From: an uncultured Collinsella sp. | GTDB lineage: Bacteria > Actinomycetota > Coriobacteriia > Coriobacteriales > Coriobacteriaceae | DNA: 47,893 bases | Assembly (NCBI GenBank): GCA_900541715.1 | Contig: UQLI01000013.1 | Coordinates: 1-47,893 of the forward strand | Reading direction: 5' to 3' | Shown: piece by piece, positions 1 to 8,642 of the stretch | How the letters are laid out: each line of letters opens with the position of its first letter | How positions within the stretch are numbered: the first letter of the stretch is position 1 | Program-made: the position numbers and the translations under genes | Notes under the pieces: generated by a model | The model's input: the letters and a program-made list of their open reading frames with translations, nothing else | Told to the model about the DNA's origin: nothing | Database searches by the model: none

Positions 1-1824
1 GGAACGCCGGCGGTCGCCCGCACCGCGCTTGCCACCGCGCGAACCGCGGCCCTCGTCCTCGCGCTCGACACGACGACGACCGCCGCGGTCCTCGTCCTCA
101 CGACGACGGCGGTGTGCCTCGCCCTGGAACTGCTTGGCACGACGCTCGGCACGGTTGCCGCGCGCAGGCTGCTCAGCGGCACCAGCACCGCCGCGCTCCT
201 CGGCAGCTACCTCGCGAGCCACGCTCTCAACAGCCTCGTCCACGCGAGCCTGAACGCCCTCGCGCACGCGGGTCTTGCCGCCGCGCTTGGGACGGCTCGG
301 ACGCTCGCCGTCGCCGCGGCGCTCGTCGCGACCGCGGTTGGAACGACCGGCAACATCGCCGTAATCGTCGCCGTTGCGCTTGCCGTCGCGACGCGCCTGC
401 TCAAGCTTCTTCTTGCTCTTGGACTTGCCGCGCTTAGTCTTCTTCTTCACCTTAAAGGCCGCAGGGTCGCGCTCGGGATCAACCGCAGGCGGGTTGGGAC
501 CCACGTGCAGGTCGCCGGCCTCGTAGATGTCGGCGGTCTTGTCCATGAGCTTCTCGATCTCGTAGAACTCATCGACATCCTGCTCGGTCACAAACGTGAT
601 GGCCCAGCCCAGCTCGCCGGCGCGGCCCGTACGGCCAATACGGTGGATGTAGTCGGTCGGCTCGGCCGGCACGTCAAAGTTCACGACGTAGCGCACGTCG
701 CTGATGTCGATGCCGCGGGCGAGCACGTCGGTTGCCACCAACACGTCGACGGTACCGTCGCGGAAGGCCGAAAGGGCACGCTCGCGCTGAGCCTGGCTGC
801 GGTTGCCGTGAATCGCGGCGGCCTTGATGCCCTTGCGCTCCAGACGACGGCAGCAGCTGTCGGCGCGGTGCTTGGTGCGCATAAAGACGATGGTGCGCTC
901 CGGGCCCTCCTTCTTGAGGAACTCGGGCAGCAGATTGTTCTTGGCCTCGATGGACACCGGGAATACAAACTGGTCGACGGTGTCGGCGGTCGACGTGGCG
1001 GGCGCGATCTCCACGCGTGCCGGGTCGCTCACCAGGTCGGTGATCTCGCCCACGGCCTCCTCGTCGAGCGTGGCCGAGAACAGCAGCGTCTGACGCTCGG
1101 CCGGCGTCTCGCGCACAATGCGGCGGACGGCGGGCAAAAAGCCCATGTCGAGCATGCGGTCGGCCTCGTCCAGCACCAGCACCTTGACCTCGTCCAGGTG
1201 GCAGGCGCCCTGCTCGATCAGGTCAACCAGACGGCCCGGCGTAGCGACCAGGATGTCACAGCCGTACTTGAGCGCCGCGGTCTGCGGCTTGTAGCTCACG
1301 CCGCCCACGACGGTCACGGCGACATGGCCAGTGACGTCGGCAATCTTGCTCGCGACCTCGTCGATCTGCTGGGCAAGCTCGCGCGTGGGGGTGATGACGA
1401 GCATCAAGGGACCGCGACCGTTGCCCTCGGGCTTCTTGGCGCCGCGACGGCGGTTGCGACCGCCACGCTCGCGCACGGGCTTGGGCGGAGCGATGTGCTC
1501 CAGGTTGTTCATGGTCGGCAGCAAGAAGGCGGCCGTCTTGCCGGTGCCGGTCTGAGCAGCGGCAAGCAGGTCGCGGCCCTCGAGCACCACGGGGATCGAG
1601 CCAGCCTGGACAGGCGTGGGCGCCGTGTAGCCTAGGTTCTCGATAGCACGAAGCATCTCGTCCGAAAGGCCCAGCTCGTCAAAGGCGGGCAGGCTCTCGG
1701 TAGCGGACTCGACGGTCTGGGCAGCATTGGCCTCATCGGCGGCATCGAAGGCAGCCTGGGTCATGGCCTCGCGGGCCTCGTCCAGAATCTCGGCGTCCGT
1801 GACGTCGGATACAGAATTACGCAT
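1..1824 (-). CDS. DEAD-box ATP-dependent RNA helicase, C-terminus cut by window edge
   Basis: The gene reads leftward from ATG at 1824 with no stop before base 1, so the C-terminus is missing. In order the protein shows a short acidic N-terminus, a Q motif (GYTAPTPVQ), Walker A AAQTGTGKT, PTRELAQQ, LVLDEADRMLDMGF, SAT and the helicase C motif HRIGRTGRAG. A very basic Arg/Lys/Gly-rich tail then runs to the edge. Such tails in cold-shock or ribosome-assembly DEAD-box helicases bind RNA, and the protein probably remodels RNA in the cytoplasm. An AAGGAA stretch lies 9 bases before the start. A linker of about 15 basic residues (GGRNRRRGAKK region) sits between motif I and motif Ia. The family call is firm; assignment to CshA, DeaD or RhlE type is not made. 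Confidence 0.93.
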   Translation of the reverse strand, partial: MRNSVSDVTDAEILDEAREAMTQAAFDAADEANAAQTVESATESLPAFDELGLSDEMLRAIENLGYTAPTPVQAGSIPVVLEGRDLLAAAQTGTGKTAAFLLPTMNNLEHIAPPKPVRERGGRNRRRGAKKPEGNGRGPLMLVITPTRELAQQIDEVASKIADVTGHVAVTVVGGVSYKPQTAALKYGCDILVATPGRLVDLIEQGACHLDEVKVLVLDEADRMLDMGFLPAVRRIVRETPAERQTLLFSATLDEEAVGEITDLVSDPARVEIAPATSTADTVDQFVFPVSIEAKNNLLPEFLKKEGPERTIVFMRTKHRADSCCRRLERKGIKAAAIHGNRSQAQRERALSAFRDGTVDVLVATDVLARGIDISDVRYVVNFDVPAEPTDYIHRIGRTGRAGELGWAITFVTEQDVDEFYEIEKLMDKTADIYEAGDLHVGPNPPAVDPERDPAAFKVKKKTKRGKSKSKKKLEQARRDGKRNGDDYGDVAGRSNRGRDERRGDGERPSRPKRGGKTRVREGVQARVDEAVESVAREVAAEERGGAGAAEQPARGNRAERRAKQFQGEAHRRRREDEDRGGRRRVEREDEGRGSRGGKRGAGDRRRS

Positions 1825-2095
1825 ATGTTGTTGTTCCTTATCTGCACGCGCAATGGGCACGGCATGCGGCCGCGCGGGCGTGCTTGGTAGTGCGCTAATA
1901 CATACAAAAACAGGTGCGCACAGAGAGGACGTTGCTCAGCACGCTGGCGATCGCTTTGGCAGCCCTATCACGCGCCGTCCAGACGCAGCAGCTCTAAGCG
2001 ATGGAGCAGATTCGCCGCCGGTTAGTATACCCGCACTCCGTATGCCCCCACGTAAACCACAGATGACGAGGCGGACGGGGCGGGCCTGGCCGATT

Positions 2096-2152
2096 GTCTC
2101 AATCTGTAACAGATGCAGGGCAAAACCGGGTCCAAATGTTACAGAACAAGAC
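2096..2152. repeat. Family A palindrome, single 57-bp copy
   Basis: The left arm GTCTCAATCTGTAACA and the degenerate right arm TGTTACAGAACAAGAC frame a 25-bp centre. It has the same 57-bp length as all other family A units in the window. It lies upstream of the FHA gene promoter. Confidence 0.85.
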
Positions 2153-2196
2153 AGAGGGGGATTTCCGTCCAGTCCAAACCAAATCTCTCAGTCTTC

Positions 2197-2224
2197 CTGC
2201 AATTTCGAACATGTGGCCTATAAT
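2197..2224 (+). promoter_or_regulatory. Possible promoter for FHA gene
   Basis: A perfect -10 box TATAAT lies at 2219-2224, about 108 bases before the GTG start. The best -35 match is weak (CTGCAA at 2197-2202, 16-bp spacer). The call rests mainly on the -10 box in an AT-richer stretch of a GC-rich genome. Confidence 0.45.
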
Positions 2225-2331
2225 GTTGCTTTGGTTACGCTGTATATTGCGCAGCCATTTAATACGTCGCCCACCGGGAGCCATTAATTCCTATCGCCAT
2301 ATTGGCTAGGAAGCAATCAAAGGAGGTATCC

Positions 2332-3294
2332 GTGGCAGCAGAGACGCCTTGCTCGGTCCTCTATAACGATATCCGCTCGTTCGGCGGTCTTAAACATCTC
2401 GAGATCGCCCGAATGCTCATCAATGGAAACTCTTATCTCGGCAGTACCCTGCTCGAGAAATGCTCTTCCAACCGCTCGTATCTCACCCGTTACATCGTCC
2501 ATCGCAAGCCTGACCAGTGCGCGCCCGCCATCTACAGCGACTTTACCGTCACCACGCTCAACCTTTCCGCGGCAATCTGCAGCAAGCTCGGCGGCGGCGA
2601 GTCCGCCTATCGGGCAATCGCCGAGCACTATCGCGGTCCGGCCACCAACGAAATGATGTCGGCTCTCGCCAGCTACAAGCTGGACAGCCGCCTATATGCA
2701 AATGCCCTCAATCGCATCGACAACTTTGACGGCAATGCCGTGCGTGAGAAAAGCACGCTTTACCTTATGCTCTTTGTGGCAACGGGGGCGCTCGCCGATC
2801 CCGTTCAGGGCGTGGCCACCGTCGAGCGCTTTTGCGACAGCAAGACGGGTGGGCACTTTGGCACCACCGAAACTACCGTCGGACGTGGCTTTATGGGCAG
2901 TCTGGATCAGCCGCACGCCGTCGCTCCCAACCTCGGTCTGCTCAGGACACATGCCGACAACTGCGTCGACATGCAAATCCATCCCCTCACACGCGATCCG
3001 CGTGGCACGGTAATTGGATCCTTGCCCAAAACCTCGCCCAGCATCACCGATGTGGGCGCCGACGCCTCGCGCGAACATCTTCGCATTTGGCTTGAGGGTG
3101 AGCACTGGTACGCCCAGGGCCTTGGATCGACCAACGGCACGGTGCTCGAATCGGGCGCGGGCGACGGCGATATCGTAATCGAGCCGCCGCGCGACCTACG
3201 CGAGCCCGGCAAGATCTATCCCCCAGTGGAAATCGAAAACAGCGACAGGCTCCATCTGGGTCTCTACACGACATTCCTTGTCATTGTGGACTAG
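2332..3294 (+). CDS. FHA-domain protein
   Basis: This is a protein of about 320 residues. The GTG at 2332 is chosen because AAAGGAGG sits 5 bases upstream; an in-frame TTG at 2302 has no ribosome site. The N-terminal two thirds are not recognised. The last 90 residues form a forkhead-associated domain with the phosphothreonine-binding signature ASREHLRIW and GLGSTNGT. FHA domains bind pThr peptides, and the next gene is a Ser/Thr kinase. It is therefore probably a substrate or effector of that kinase, an inference from gene order. No signal peptide or membrane segment is evident. A GC-rich hairpin follows the stop. Confidence 0.88.
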   Translation: MAAETPCSVLYNDIRSFGGLKHLEIARMLINGNSYLGSTLLEKCSSNRSYLTRYIVHRKPDQCAPAIYSDFTVTTLNLSAAICSKLGGGESAYRAIAEHYRGPATNEMMSALASYKLDSRLYANALNRIDNFDGNAVREKSTLYLMLFVATGALADPVQGVATVERFCDSKTGGHFGTTETTVGRGFMGSLDQPHAVAPNLGLLRTHADNCVDMQIHPLTRDPRGTVIGSLPKTSPSITDVGADASREHLRIWLEGEHWYAQGLGSTNGTVLESGAGDGDIVIEPPRDLREPGKIYPPVEIENSDRLHLGLYTTFLVIVD

Positions 3295-3297
3295 CGC

Positions 3298-3326
3298 GGA
3301 CGGCGATCGAAAGACGGTCGCCGTCC
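3298..3326 (+). terminator. Hairpin after FHA gene, possible terminator
   Basis: A 9-bp stem GGACGGCGA/TCGCCGTCC with an 11-nt loop lies just past the stop, followed by a pyrimidine-rich (not pure T) tail. It may end or attenuate transcription before the kinase gene. Confidence 0.5.
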
Positions 3327-3465
3327 GTCTTTCGTCTTCTACCTTCTGCGTCGTAAACGACAATGCTCAGCGGTATACGTGGGCAGTGCGGCTATCATGG
3401 TACTTTACCGATATCCGCACTGCTCGCGTAAACGTGCGGCAACCCATGCCAGACAAAGGAACGCC

Positions 3466-5550
3466 ATGGATACTACCGATAGCGCCTATGGCGACAAACT
3501 CGTCCGTCTCGATACGTTCGATACCGCCGTGGCGGTCGACCCCAGCGCCGAGGACGACGCCAAGCGTCGGTTTATGACGCTTATTCTCCAGACGGCCCAC
3601 CGCAACAACGGCAACATCGGGCACGTGCTGCGCGCGACCAACACGAGCGGCGAGGTCTTTGCCGTCAAGCTACTCAAGGACAATGCCATCCTTTCCGGCC
3701 AAGCCCCCGACCGCTCCGCCGAGCAATCGGCAGCGCACCTGGCCAGCACCGCCGCGCTGTTCGAGGAGTACCGTCATCTGTGTACCGTCTCGCACCTGCG
3801 CGGATTTCCGCGCGTCTATGGCTACGGATCGTGCGAGGATGACCCTCTCATCCTCATGGAGTGGGTCGAGGGCACCTCGCTCAAGCAGGCGCTGCCCCTG
3901 CTTCCGCACGACGCCTCGGGCGGGCTGACCACCCAGATGGTCGCCGCCGTCGGAAACGCCGTGCTTCGTGCGCTCTTGATGACCCAAGGCCTCGTGAATC
4001 CGGTCATCCATCGCGACCTATCGCCTGCCAATATCATGTTCCGCACCACCAGCCGAACACTCGAGCAGCAGATTGCCGATTGTTCCTTTGACCCCTGCCT
4101 CATCGACATGGGCTCCGCGACCATGGCTCTCGGCGACGACACGATCACCCGGCGCGCCGACATCTGGCGCTTTGCCACACCCGCATACGCCGCGCCCGAG
4201 ATGCTCACGCAGGATATCGAAGGCATCGCGGCCCTTCGCCGTTCGCCCGCGATCGACGTCTATGCGCTTTCGAGCATTCTGTACCAGCTCTACAGCGGTC
4301 GCAAACCGTTTGACTTTGAGTCGACGGACGCCGCTGCAACCGGCTCGTTCTATCTCGTAAAGACCAAGACCAAGCCGGCGCCGCTCGAGCCGCGCTGCGA
4401 GGGCGATGAAGCGCTCGTCCAAATCATCATGAAGGGTCTCTCAGTCGAGCAGTGCGATCGTCCCACCGAGCAGCAGATGCTCGAGGTGCTCTCGGCATAC
4501 CTCACCGATGCCGAATCCGAGGGCCGCGAAGGCACAGGAGACGAGGCCGCGATTGATATCGATTCTGGCACGCACCTTAAGGTCGACGTCGCCGGCGAGC
4601 GCGCGCGAGAGATCCTGGAGCAGGCCCGGCACGATGCCATGACCCGCCGCCGCTTTATTATCGGTGGCGTCGTTGCAGCCGTTGCGGGGCTCAGCGTCAT
4701 TGGGGCGGCGACCCATGGCTTTGGCATCCCCGACTACCTGGACGGCATCCGCGGTTCGCTTGACGACTACACTTGGGATCAGCTGCAGGAGATTTCGCTC
4801 AAGATTAAGGCCGCCGAGACCCGTAGCGAGGCACGCGAGATTGCCAAGCGCTATCACCTGCTCGATGCCGATGGGCATATCCCCTATCCGTGTACCAAGC
4901 GTATCACGCTCACCAACGGGCTGCAGGTTGGCGCGCAGCTTGTGGGCATCCGCCACGATGAGCTTCTGGACGGGACGGGCAAGGCCGGGTTGACGTTTAT
5001 GTTCGACGCGGGTATTGCCGAGCGCAACGCTGCGGCTGAACCGCCGAGCGCCGGCTGGGCAGATTGCGAGCTGCGGGAGTGGCTCAACGGCGACGGCCTT
5101 AAGCTGCTGCCCAACGAGTTGCGCGCGCTCATTAAAGGTGTCAAGAAGGTCTCGAACAATGTGGGCGCCGCCAACAGCGCATCGTGCCTGAGCGAGTTGC
5201 CCGCAACCCTTTGGCTGCCCGCCATGGTCGAGCTGTGCGGTACGCAACCGCCCGATTCGTTTACCGAGGACTATCACTACCTGGCAGACATCTACAACGG
5301 CGAGGGCAAGGAGTATCAGCTCTTCCGCGAGCTCAAGGTAAGCCCGTATTCCACGAACGAGACGATGGTCCGCCAGTGGAAGGGCAAGGACACCTGCTGG
5401 TGGGAGCGCACGGTGAGCCCCGACACATCGGAGAGCGAAGGCACGCTCTATATGAACCGCGTGGGACACGACGGCGACGTCTTTACGTACGCAACGCCTG
5501 CGGAAAAGCCAAACAAGCTAACCTGTGTGATCCCCGGGTTCTGTATCTAG
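3466..5550 (+). CDS. Membrane-anchored Ser/Thr protein kinase with DUF6273-like sensor domain
   Basis: The protein has about 694 residues, starting at ATG 3466 behind AAAGGA. Residues about 45-340 are a Hanks-type kinase with Lys68 in FAVKLLK, the catalytic loop HRDLSPAN (Asp184), DMG at 214-216 in place of DFG, and APE near 243-245. A single hydrophobic segment preceded by Arg residues (about 397-417) anchors it, placing the C-terminal 270 residues outside the cell. That part carries the W..CELREWLNG and LRALIKGVKKVSNN pattern I associate with DUF6273, often found in surface proteins of gut Firmicutes and Actinobacteria. It probably senses an external cue and phosphorylates proteins such as its FHA neighbour. 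The Ser replacing Lys in HRDLxPxN is a variant to note. Confidence 0.88.
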   Translation: MDTTDSAYGDKLVRLDTFDTAVAVDPSAEDDAKRRFMTLILQTAHRNNGNIGHVLRATNTSGEVFAVKLLKDNAILSGQAPDRSAEQSAAHLASTAALFEEYRHLCTVSHLRGFPRVYGYGSCEDDPLILMEWVEGTSLKQALPLLPHDASGGLTTQMVAAVGNAVLRALLMTQGLVNPVIHRDLSPANIMFRTTSRTLEQQIADCSFDPCLIDMGSATMALGDDTITRRADIWRFATPAYAAPEMLTQDIEGIAALRRSPAIDVYALSSILYQLYSGRKPFDFESTDAAATGSFYLVKTKTKPAPLEPRCEGDEALVQIIMKGLSVEQCDRPTEQQMLEVLSAYLTDAESEGREGTGDEAAIDIDSGTHLKVDVAGERAREILEQARHDAMTRRRFIIGGVVAAVAGLSVIGAATHGFGIPDYLDGIRGSLDDYTWDQLQEISLKIKAAETRSEAREIAKRYHLLDADGHIPYPCTKRITLTNGLQVGAQLVGIRHDELLDGTGKAGLTFMFDAGIAERNAAAEPPSAGWADCELREWLNGDGLKLLPNELRALIKGVKKVSNNVGAANSASCLSELPATLWLPAMVELCGTQPPDSFTEDYHYLADIYNGEGKEYQLFRELKVSPYSTNETMVRQWKGKDTCWWERTVSPDTSESEGTLYMNRVGHDGDVFTYATPAEKPNKLTCVIPGFCI

Positions 5551-5592
5551 GCGGCGAGCGTCTTGCCGCAACGGGACCCCTCCCCGGCAATT

Positions 5593-5649
5593 GTCTCGAT
5601 CTGTAACAGTTAGAGGTCATTTTCCCTGCTAGATGTTACAGATTGAGAT
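5593..5649. repeat. Family A palindrome, single 57-bp copy plus nearby half copy
   Basis: Arms GTCTCGATCTGTAACA and TGTTACAGATTGAGAT frame a 25-bp centre between the kinase and the copper operon. A degenerate left half (CTCATCTGTAAC, about 5685-5696) follows without a right arm, like the eroded remains of a second unit. Confidence 0.85.
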
Positions 5650-5723
5650 GATTGGTTGGGACGGTCCATCGGCCAACCATCCATCCTCATCTGTAACGAA
5701 ATCTCATACATTTCTTTCTGTAC

Positions 5724-5754
5724 TGGACACCCCCAGGGGGTATGGGTGTATAGT
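5724..5754 (+). promoter_or_regulatory. Copper-operon promoter with CsoR-like operator
   Basis: The palindrome CCCCCAGGGGG, extended to ACCCCCAGGGGGTATGGGT, lies between a possible -35 (TGGACA, 5724-5729) and -10 (TATAGT, 5749-5754). CsoR repressors bind GC-rich inverted repeats of this kind, and csoR is the last gene of the downstream operon. The 19-bp spacer is longer than usual. Repression lifted by Cu(I) is the expected mode, inferred from family knowledge. Confidence 0.65.
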
Positions 5755-5801
5755 ATCGGCAGGTTAACATTTCCGACACTACGTCACAGAAAGGAGAAGC
5801 C

Positions 5802-8141
5802 ATGGCTCAAGATAAGTTTGACGTGGGCGGCATGACGTGCGCCGCGTGCCAAGCGCACGTGGACCGTGCCGTGAGCAAACTCGACGGCGTCCAAAGCGTC
5901 GCGGTCAATCTGCTCGCCGGCTCTATGCTGGTGGACTACGACCCTGCGCAGGTCTCCCCCGACGATATCTGCACCGCTGTCGATCGCGCTGGCTACTCGG
6001 CCTCGCCCATCAGCACGGGCACCGACGCTGTCCAAAGCGGCAGCTCGCAGGCCAGGTCTGGCGTCACCCATATGGAGTCGCCGACCAAAAAGTTGGAGGC
6101 CGCCGCCTCTGCCATGCGCACCCGCCTCATCGTCTCGATCGTATTCCTTGTCCCACTGTTCTACATAGGCATGGGGCACATGCTCGGCTGGCCGCTGCCC
6201 GGCATCTTCACCGACCACACCCACAGCATGACGCTCGCGCTCACCGAGCTCGTCCTGCTCATTCCCATCGTCTACGTCAACGACGCGTACTTTATCAACG
6301 GGTTTAAATCACTCGCGCACGGCGCGCCTACTATGGACGCCCTTATTGCCGTGGGCGCCACCGCCTCCATCGCCTGGTCGCTCTACGCCATGTTCATCAT
6401 GGCCGACCAATTAGCCGCGGGTCAGGTCCACGAGACCATGATGACGGGCATGGACAATCTGTATTTTGAGAGTGCGGGCACGATCCTGTCGCTGGTCACC
6501 GTGGGCAAATACCTCGAGACGCGCAGCAAGTCCAAGACCGGCGGCACCATCGAGGCGCTGATCGACCTGGCGCCCAAGACCGCGACCGTCGTGGCAGAGG
6601 ACGGCAGCGAGGCCACCGTCGACGTCGACAGTATCCTTCCCGGCCAGGTCCTGCGCGTGCGCCCCGGCGAGTCCATCCCCGTCGATGGCGTGGTGCTCGA
6701 GGGCAGCTCGGCCGTGGACGAGAGCGCGCTGACCGGCGAGTCCATCCCCGTGGAAAAGACCGCCGGCGACACCGTCAACGCCGCCACTGTCAACCGCACC
6801 GGCTCGTTTACCTTCCGCGCCACACGCGTGGGCGCCGACACGTCGCTCGCCAAGATTGTCCAGCTCGTCGAGGACGCCAACGCCACCAAGGCGCCCATTG
6901 CTCGACTGGCCGACAAGGTCGCCGGCGTGTTTGTGCCCGTGGTGTTCGTGATCTCGGCCGTGACCTTCTTGGTGTGGATGGCACTGACCGAAAGCGTCAA
7001 CGAAGCGCTCACCTCCGCCGTCGCCGTGCTGGTGATCAGCTGCCCGTGCGCGCTGGGCCTGGCCACGCCCGTCGCCATTATGGTCGGCACCGGCAAGGGC
7101 GCCGAGATGGGCATTCTGTTTAAGAGTGCCGAGGCGCTGGAGAACCTGCGCAGCGTGGGCACCGTGGTGCTCGATAAGACGGGCACGGTCACCCGCGGCA
7201 AGCCTGCCGTGACCGATATCGTAGTGGCCACGCGCGCCGACGACTCGCCCGCCATGAGCAAAAAGGCGCTGCTCAAGCTGGCCGCTGCGCTGGAGCGCTC
7301 AAGTGAGCACCCGCTGGCCGAGGCGATTATGGCCGAGTGCGAGACACGCGGGATCGTCGCGCGCATGGTCGAGGACTTTGCGGCCGTGCCCGGACGAGGC
7401 GTTACGGCGCGCGAAGGGCAAAACGCCATTGCAGCCGGCAACGTACGCCTGATGGACGAGCTGGGCGTTACCGTGCCCGCGGGTCTTGCCGAGCAATTTG
7501 CCGCCGAGGGCAAGACGCCGCTGTTCTTTGCCAAGAACGGCGAGCTTGCCGGTACCATCGCCGTGGCCGACGAGGTCAAAGAGACGAGCGCCGAGGCCAT
7601 CGCCGCGCTCCGCAAGCTCGGCGTCGACGTGCGCATGCTCACCGGCGATAACCGTGTGACGGCCGAAGCAATCGCCCGCCGCGTGGGGCTGAGCAGCGAA
7701 CAGGTCATCGCCGACGTCCTCCCCGCCGACAAGGAGCACCACGTACGCGAGCTGCAGGATGCGGGCAGCAAGGTCGCCATGGTGGGCGACGGCATCAACG
7801 ACTCACCCGCCCTGGCGCGCGCCGACGTGGGCCTCGCTATCGGCACCGGCGCCGACATCGCCAAGGAGGGCGCCGACGTGGTACTCATGCGCAGCGACCT
7901 CATGGATGTCGCCCGCGCCATCGAGCTTTCGCGCGCCACGATCCGCAACATCAAGCAGGACCTGTTCTGGGCGCTGTTCTACAACGGCATCGGCATTCCG
8001 CTGGCGGCGGGTGTGTTCTTCCCCCTCACCGGTTGGCAACTCTCGCCGATGTTTGGCGCCGCGGCCATGAGCCTGTCGAGCGTGTGCGTCGTAAGCAATG
8101 CGCTGCGCTTAAAATCCTTTAAGCCAAAAGTGGCAAAATAA
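5802..8141 (+). CDS. copA: Cu(I)-exporting P1B-type ATPase CopA
   Basis: A 779-residue protein with ATG behind AAAGGAGAAGCC. It has one N-terminal metal-binding (HMA) domain with GMTCAAC at residues 10-16, a group of transmembrane segments, the copper-channel motif CPC at 414-416, the phosphorylation site DKTGT at Asp458, the SSEHPLAEAI nucleotide-domain motif and GDGINDSPAL near the C-terminus. These are hallmarks of Cu(I) efflux ATPases that pump copper across the membrane using ATP. The gene is first in a copper cluster with a chaperone and csoR. A Ser/Gly-rich linker follows the HMA domain. Ag(I) export is possible as well. Confidence 0.96.
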   Translation: MAQDKFDVGGMTCAACQAHVDRAVSKLDGVQSVAVNLLAGSMLVDYDPAQVSPDDICTAVDRAGYSASPISTGTDAVQSGSSQARSGVTHMESPTKKLEAAASAMRTRLIVSIVFLVPLFYIGMGHMLGWPLPGIFTDHTHSMTLALTELVLLIPIVYVNDAYFINGFKSLAHGAPTMDALIAVGATASIAWSLYAMFIMADQLAAGQVHETMMTGMDNLYFESAGTILSLVTVGKYLETRSKSKTGGTIEALIDLAPKTATVVAEDGSEATVDVDSILPGQVLRVRPGESIPVDGVVLEGSSAVDESALTGESIPVEKTAGDTVNAATVNRTGSFTFRATRVGADTSLAKIVQLVEDANATKAPIARLADKVAGVFVPVVFVISAVTFLVWMALTESVNEALTSAVAVLVISCPCALGLATPVAIMVGTGKGAEMGILFKSAEALENLRSVGTVVLDKTGTVTRGKPAVTDIVVATRADDSPAMSKKALLKLAAALERSSEHPLAEAIMAECETRGIVARMVEDFAAVPGRGVTAREGQNAIAAGNVRLMDELGVTVPAGLAEQFAAEGKTPLFFAKNGELAGTIAVADEVKETSAEAIAALRKLGVDVRMLTGDNRVTAEAIARRVGLSSEQVIADVLPADKEHHVRELQDAGSKVAMVGDGINDSPALARADVGLAIGTGADIAKEGADVVLMRSDLMDVARAIELSRATIRNIKQDLFWALFYNGIGIPLAAGVFFPLTGWQLSPMFGAAAMSLSSVCVVSNALRLKSFKPKVAK

Positions 8142-8170
8142 GCTCACCATTAAGTCCATTTAGAACGGGT

Positions 8171-8263
8171 TTTCCAGGTGCCCGAGATTGACCTGAAAGA
8201 GGAGCGACGCGTACTTTGGTACGCGAGCGACGGCTTGAAGGTCAAGGTCGGGTGCCTGGGAAA
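8171..8263. repeat. Long imperfect palindrome between copA and copZ
   Basis: About 93 bp can fold on itself: outer arms TTTCCAGG and CCTGGGAAA, extended arms CCAGGTGCCCGAGATTGACCT (8174-8194) and a matching stretch at 8239-8259, and a central GCGTAC..GTACGC hairpin. It is not one of the repeated families seen elsewhere. It could be an mRNA processing or stability element within the operon, or a mobile palindrome; neither is shown. Confidence 0.7.
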
Positions 8264-8288
8264 GCCGACACAACAGAGAGGAATATCC

Positions 8289-8510
8289 ATGCGTTTCACA
8301 ATCAAGACTTCCGGCCTCATGTGCGGCCATTGCGATGCCACCGTCGAGACCGCGCTGCTCAACGTTGCCGGCGTGACCGACGCCGATGCCGATCACGAGA
8401 CCCAGACCGTCCAGGTAGAGTGCGCCGACACCGTGACCGCCGAGCAGCTCGCCGCCGCCGTCGAGGGCGCCGGCGAGAAATTCCATGCCCTGTCCGTAAC
8501 CGCCGCGTAG
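8289..8510 (+). CDS. copZ: Copper chaperone / heavy-metal-associated domain protein
   Basis: A 73-residue single HMA domain, MRFTIKTSGLMCGHC... with the Cys-x-x-Cys site in MCGHC and a ferredoxin-like fold pattern (VETALLNVAGV, then a C-terminal AAVEGAG helix). The ATG at 8289 is preceded by GAGAGGA; longer in-frame starts lie inside the upstream palindrome and lack a ribosome site. It probably carries Cu(I) to CopA or to CsoR in the cytoplasm. It sits 147 bases after copA and is likely co-transcribed. Confidence 0.9.
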   Translation: MRFTIKTSGLMCGHCDATVETALLNVAGVTDADADHETQTVQVECADTVTAEQLAAAVEGAGEKFHALSVTAA

Positions 8511-8533
8511 CAGGCGCCACCTGCCCCCTCAGA

Positions 8534-8600
8534 AGTTGCGGTGAAATACGGACTGTTGAGCCGCCCTAGGCCCTTAAACAGTCCGTATTTCACCGCAACT
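8534..8600. repeat. Family B palindrome, 67 bp
   Basis: Perfect 24-bp arms start AGTTGCGGTGAAATACGGAC and end in the exact complement, with a 19-bp centre. The same 67-bp element occurs at 22927-22993 and 36848-36914. Here it separates copZ from csoR. Confidence 0.93.
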
Positions 8601-8642
8601 GACGGGGACATCCGGAAGATCGACCAGAAACGAGGACCCGCC

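Larger units (their letters stand above)
1825..2331. other. Divergent intergenic region (507 bp) between helicase and FHA gene
   Basis: No convincing gene is seen here. The region carries the helicase leader, one family A palindrome (2096-2152) and a likely promoter for the rightward FHA gene. A reading frame at 1727-2287 (+) overlaps the helicase, lacks recognisable protein features and is treated as spurious. Confidence 0.6.

Noticed and set aside
112..1635. Long rightward reading frame (507 codons)
   Set aside because: It is the complement of the DEAD-box helicase, whose motifs are unmistakable on the minus strand. Low-complexity Ala/Leu/Gly/Arg content is typical of GC-rich antisense frames.
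2302..2331. TTG start at 2302 for the FHA gene
   Set aside because: GTG at 2332 has AAAGGAGG five bases upstream; the TTG has no ribosome site, and the extra residues would be encoded by the Shine-Dalgarno sequence itself.
8178..8288. Longer N-terminus for the copper chaperone
   Set aside because: It would be encoded by the long palindrome; the HMA domain begins right at ATG 8289, which has a ribosome site.
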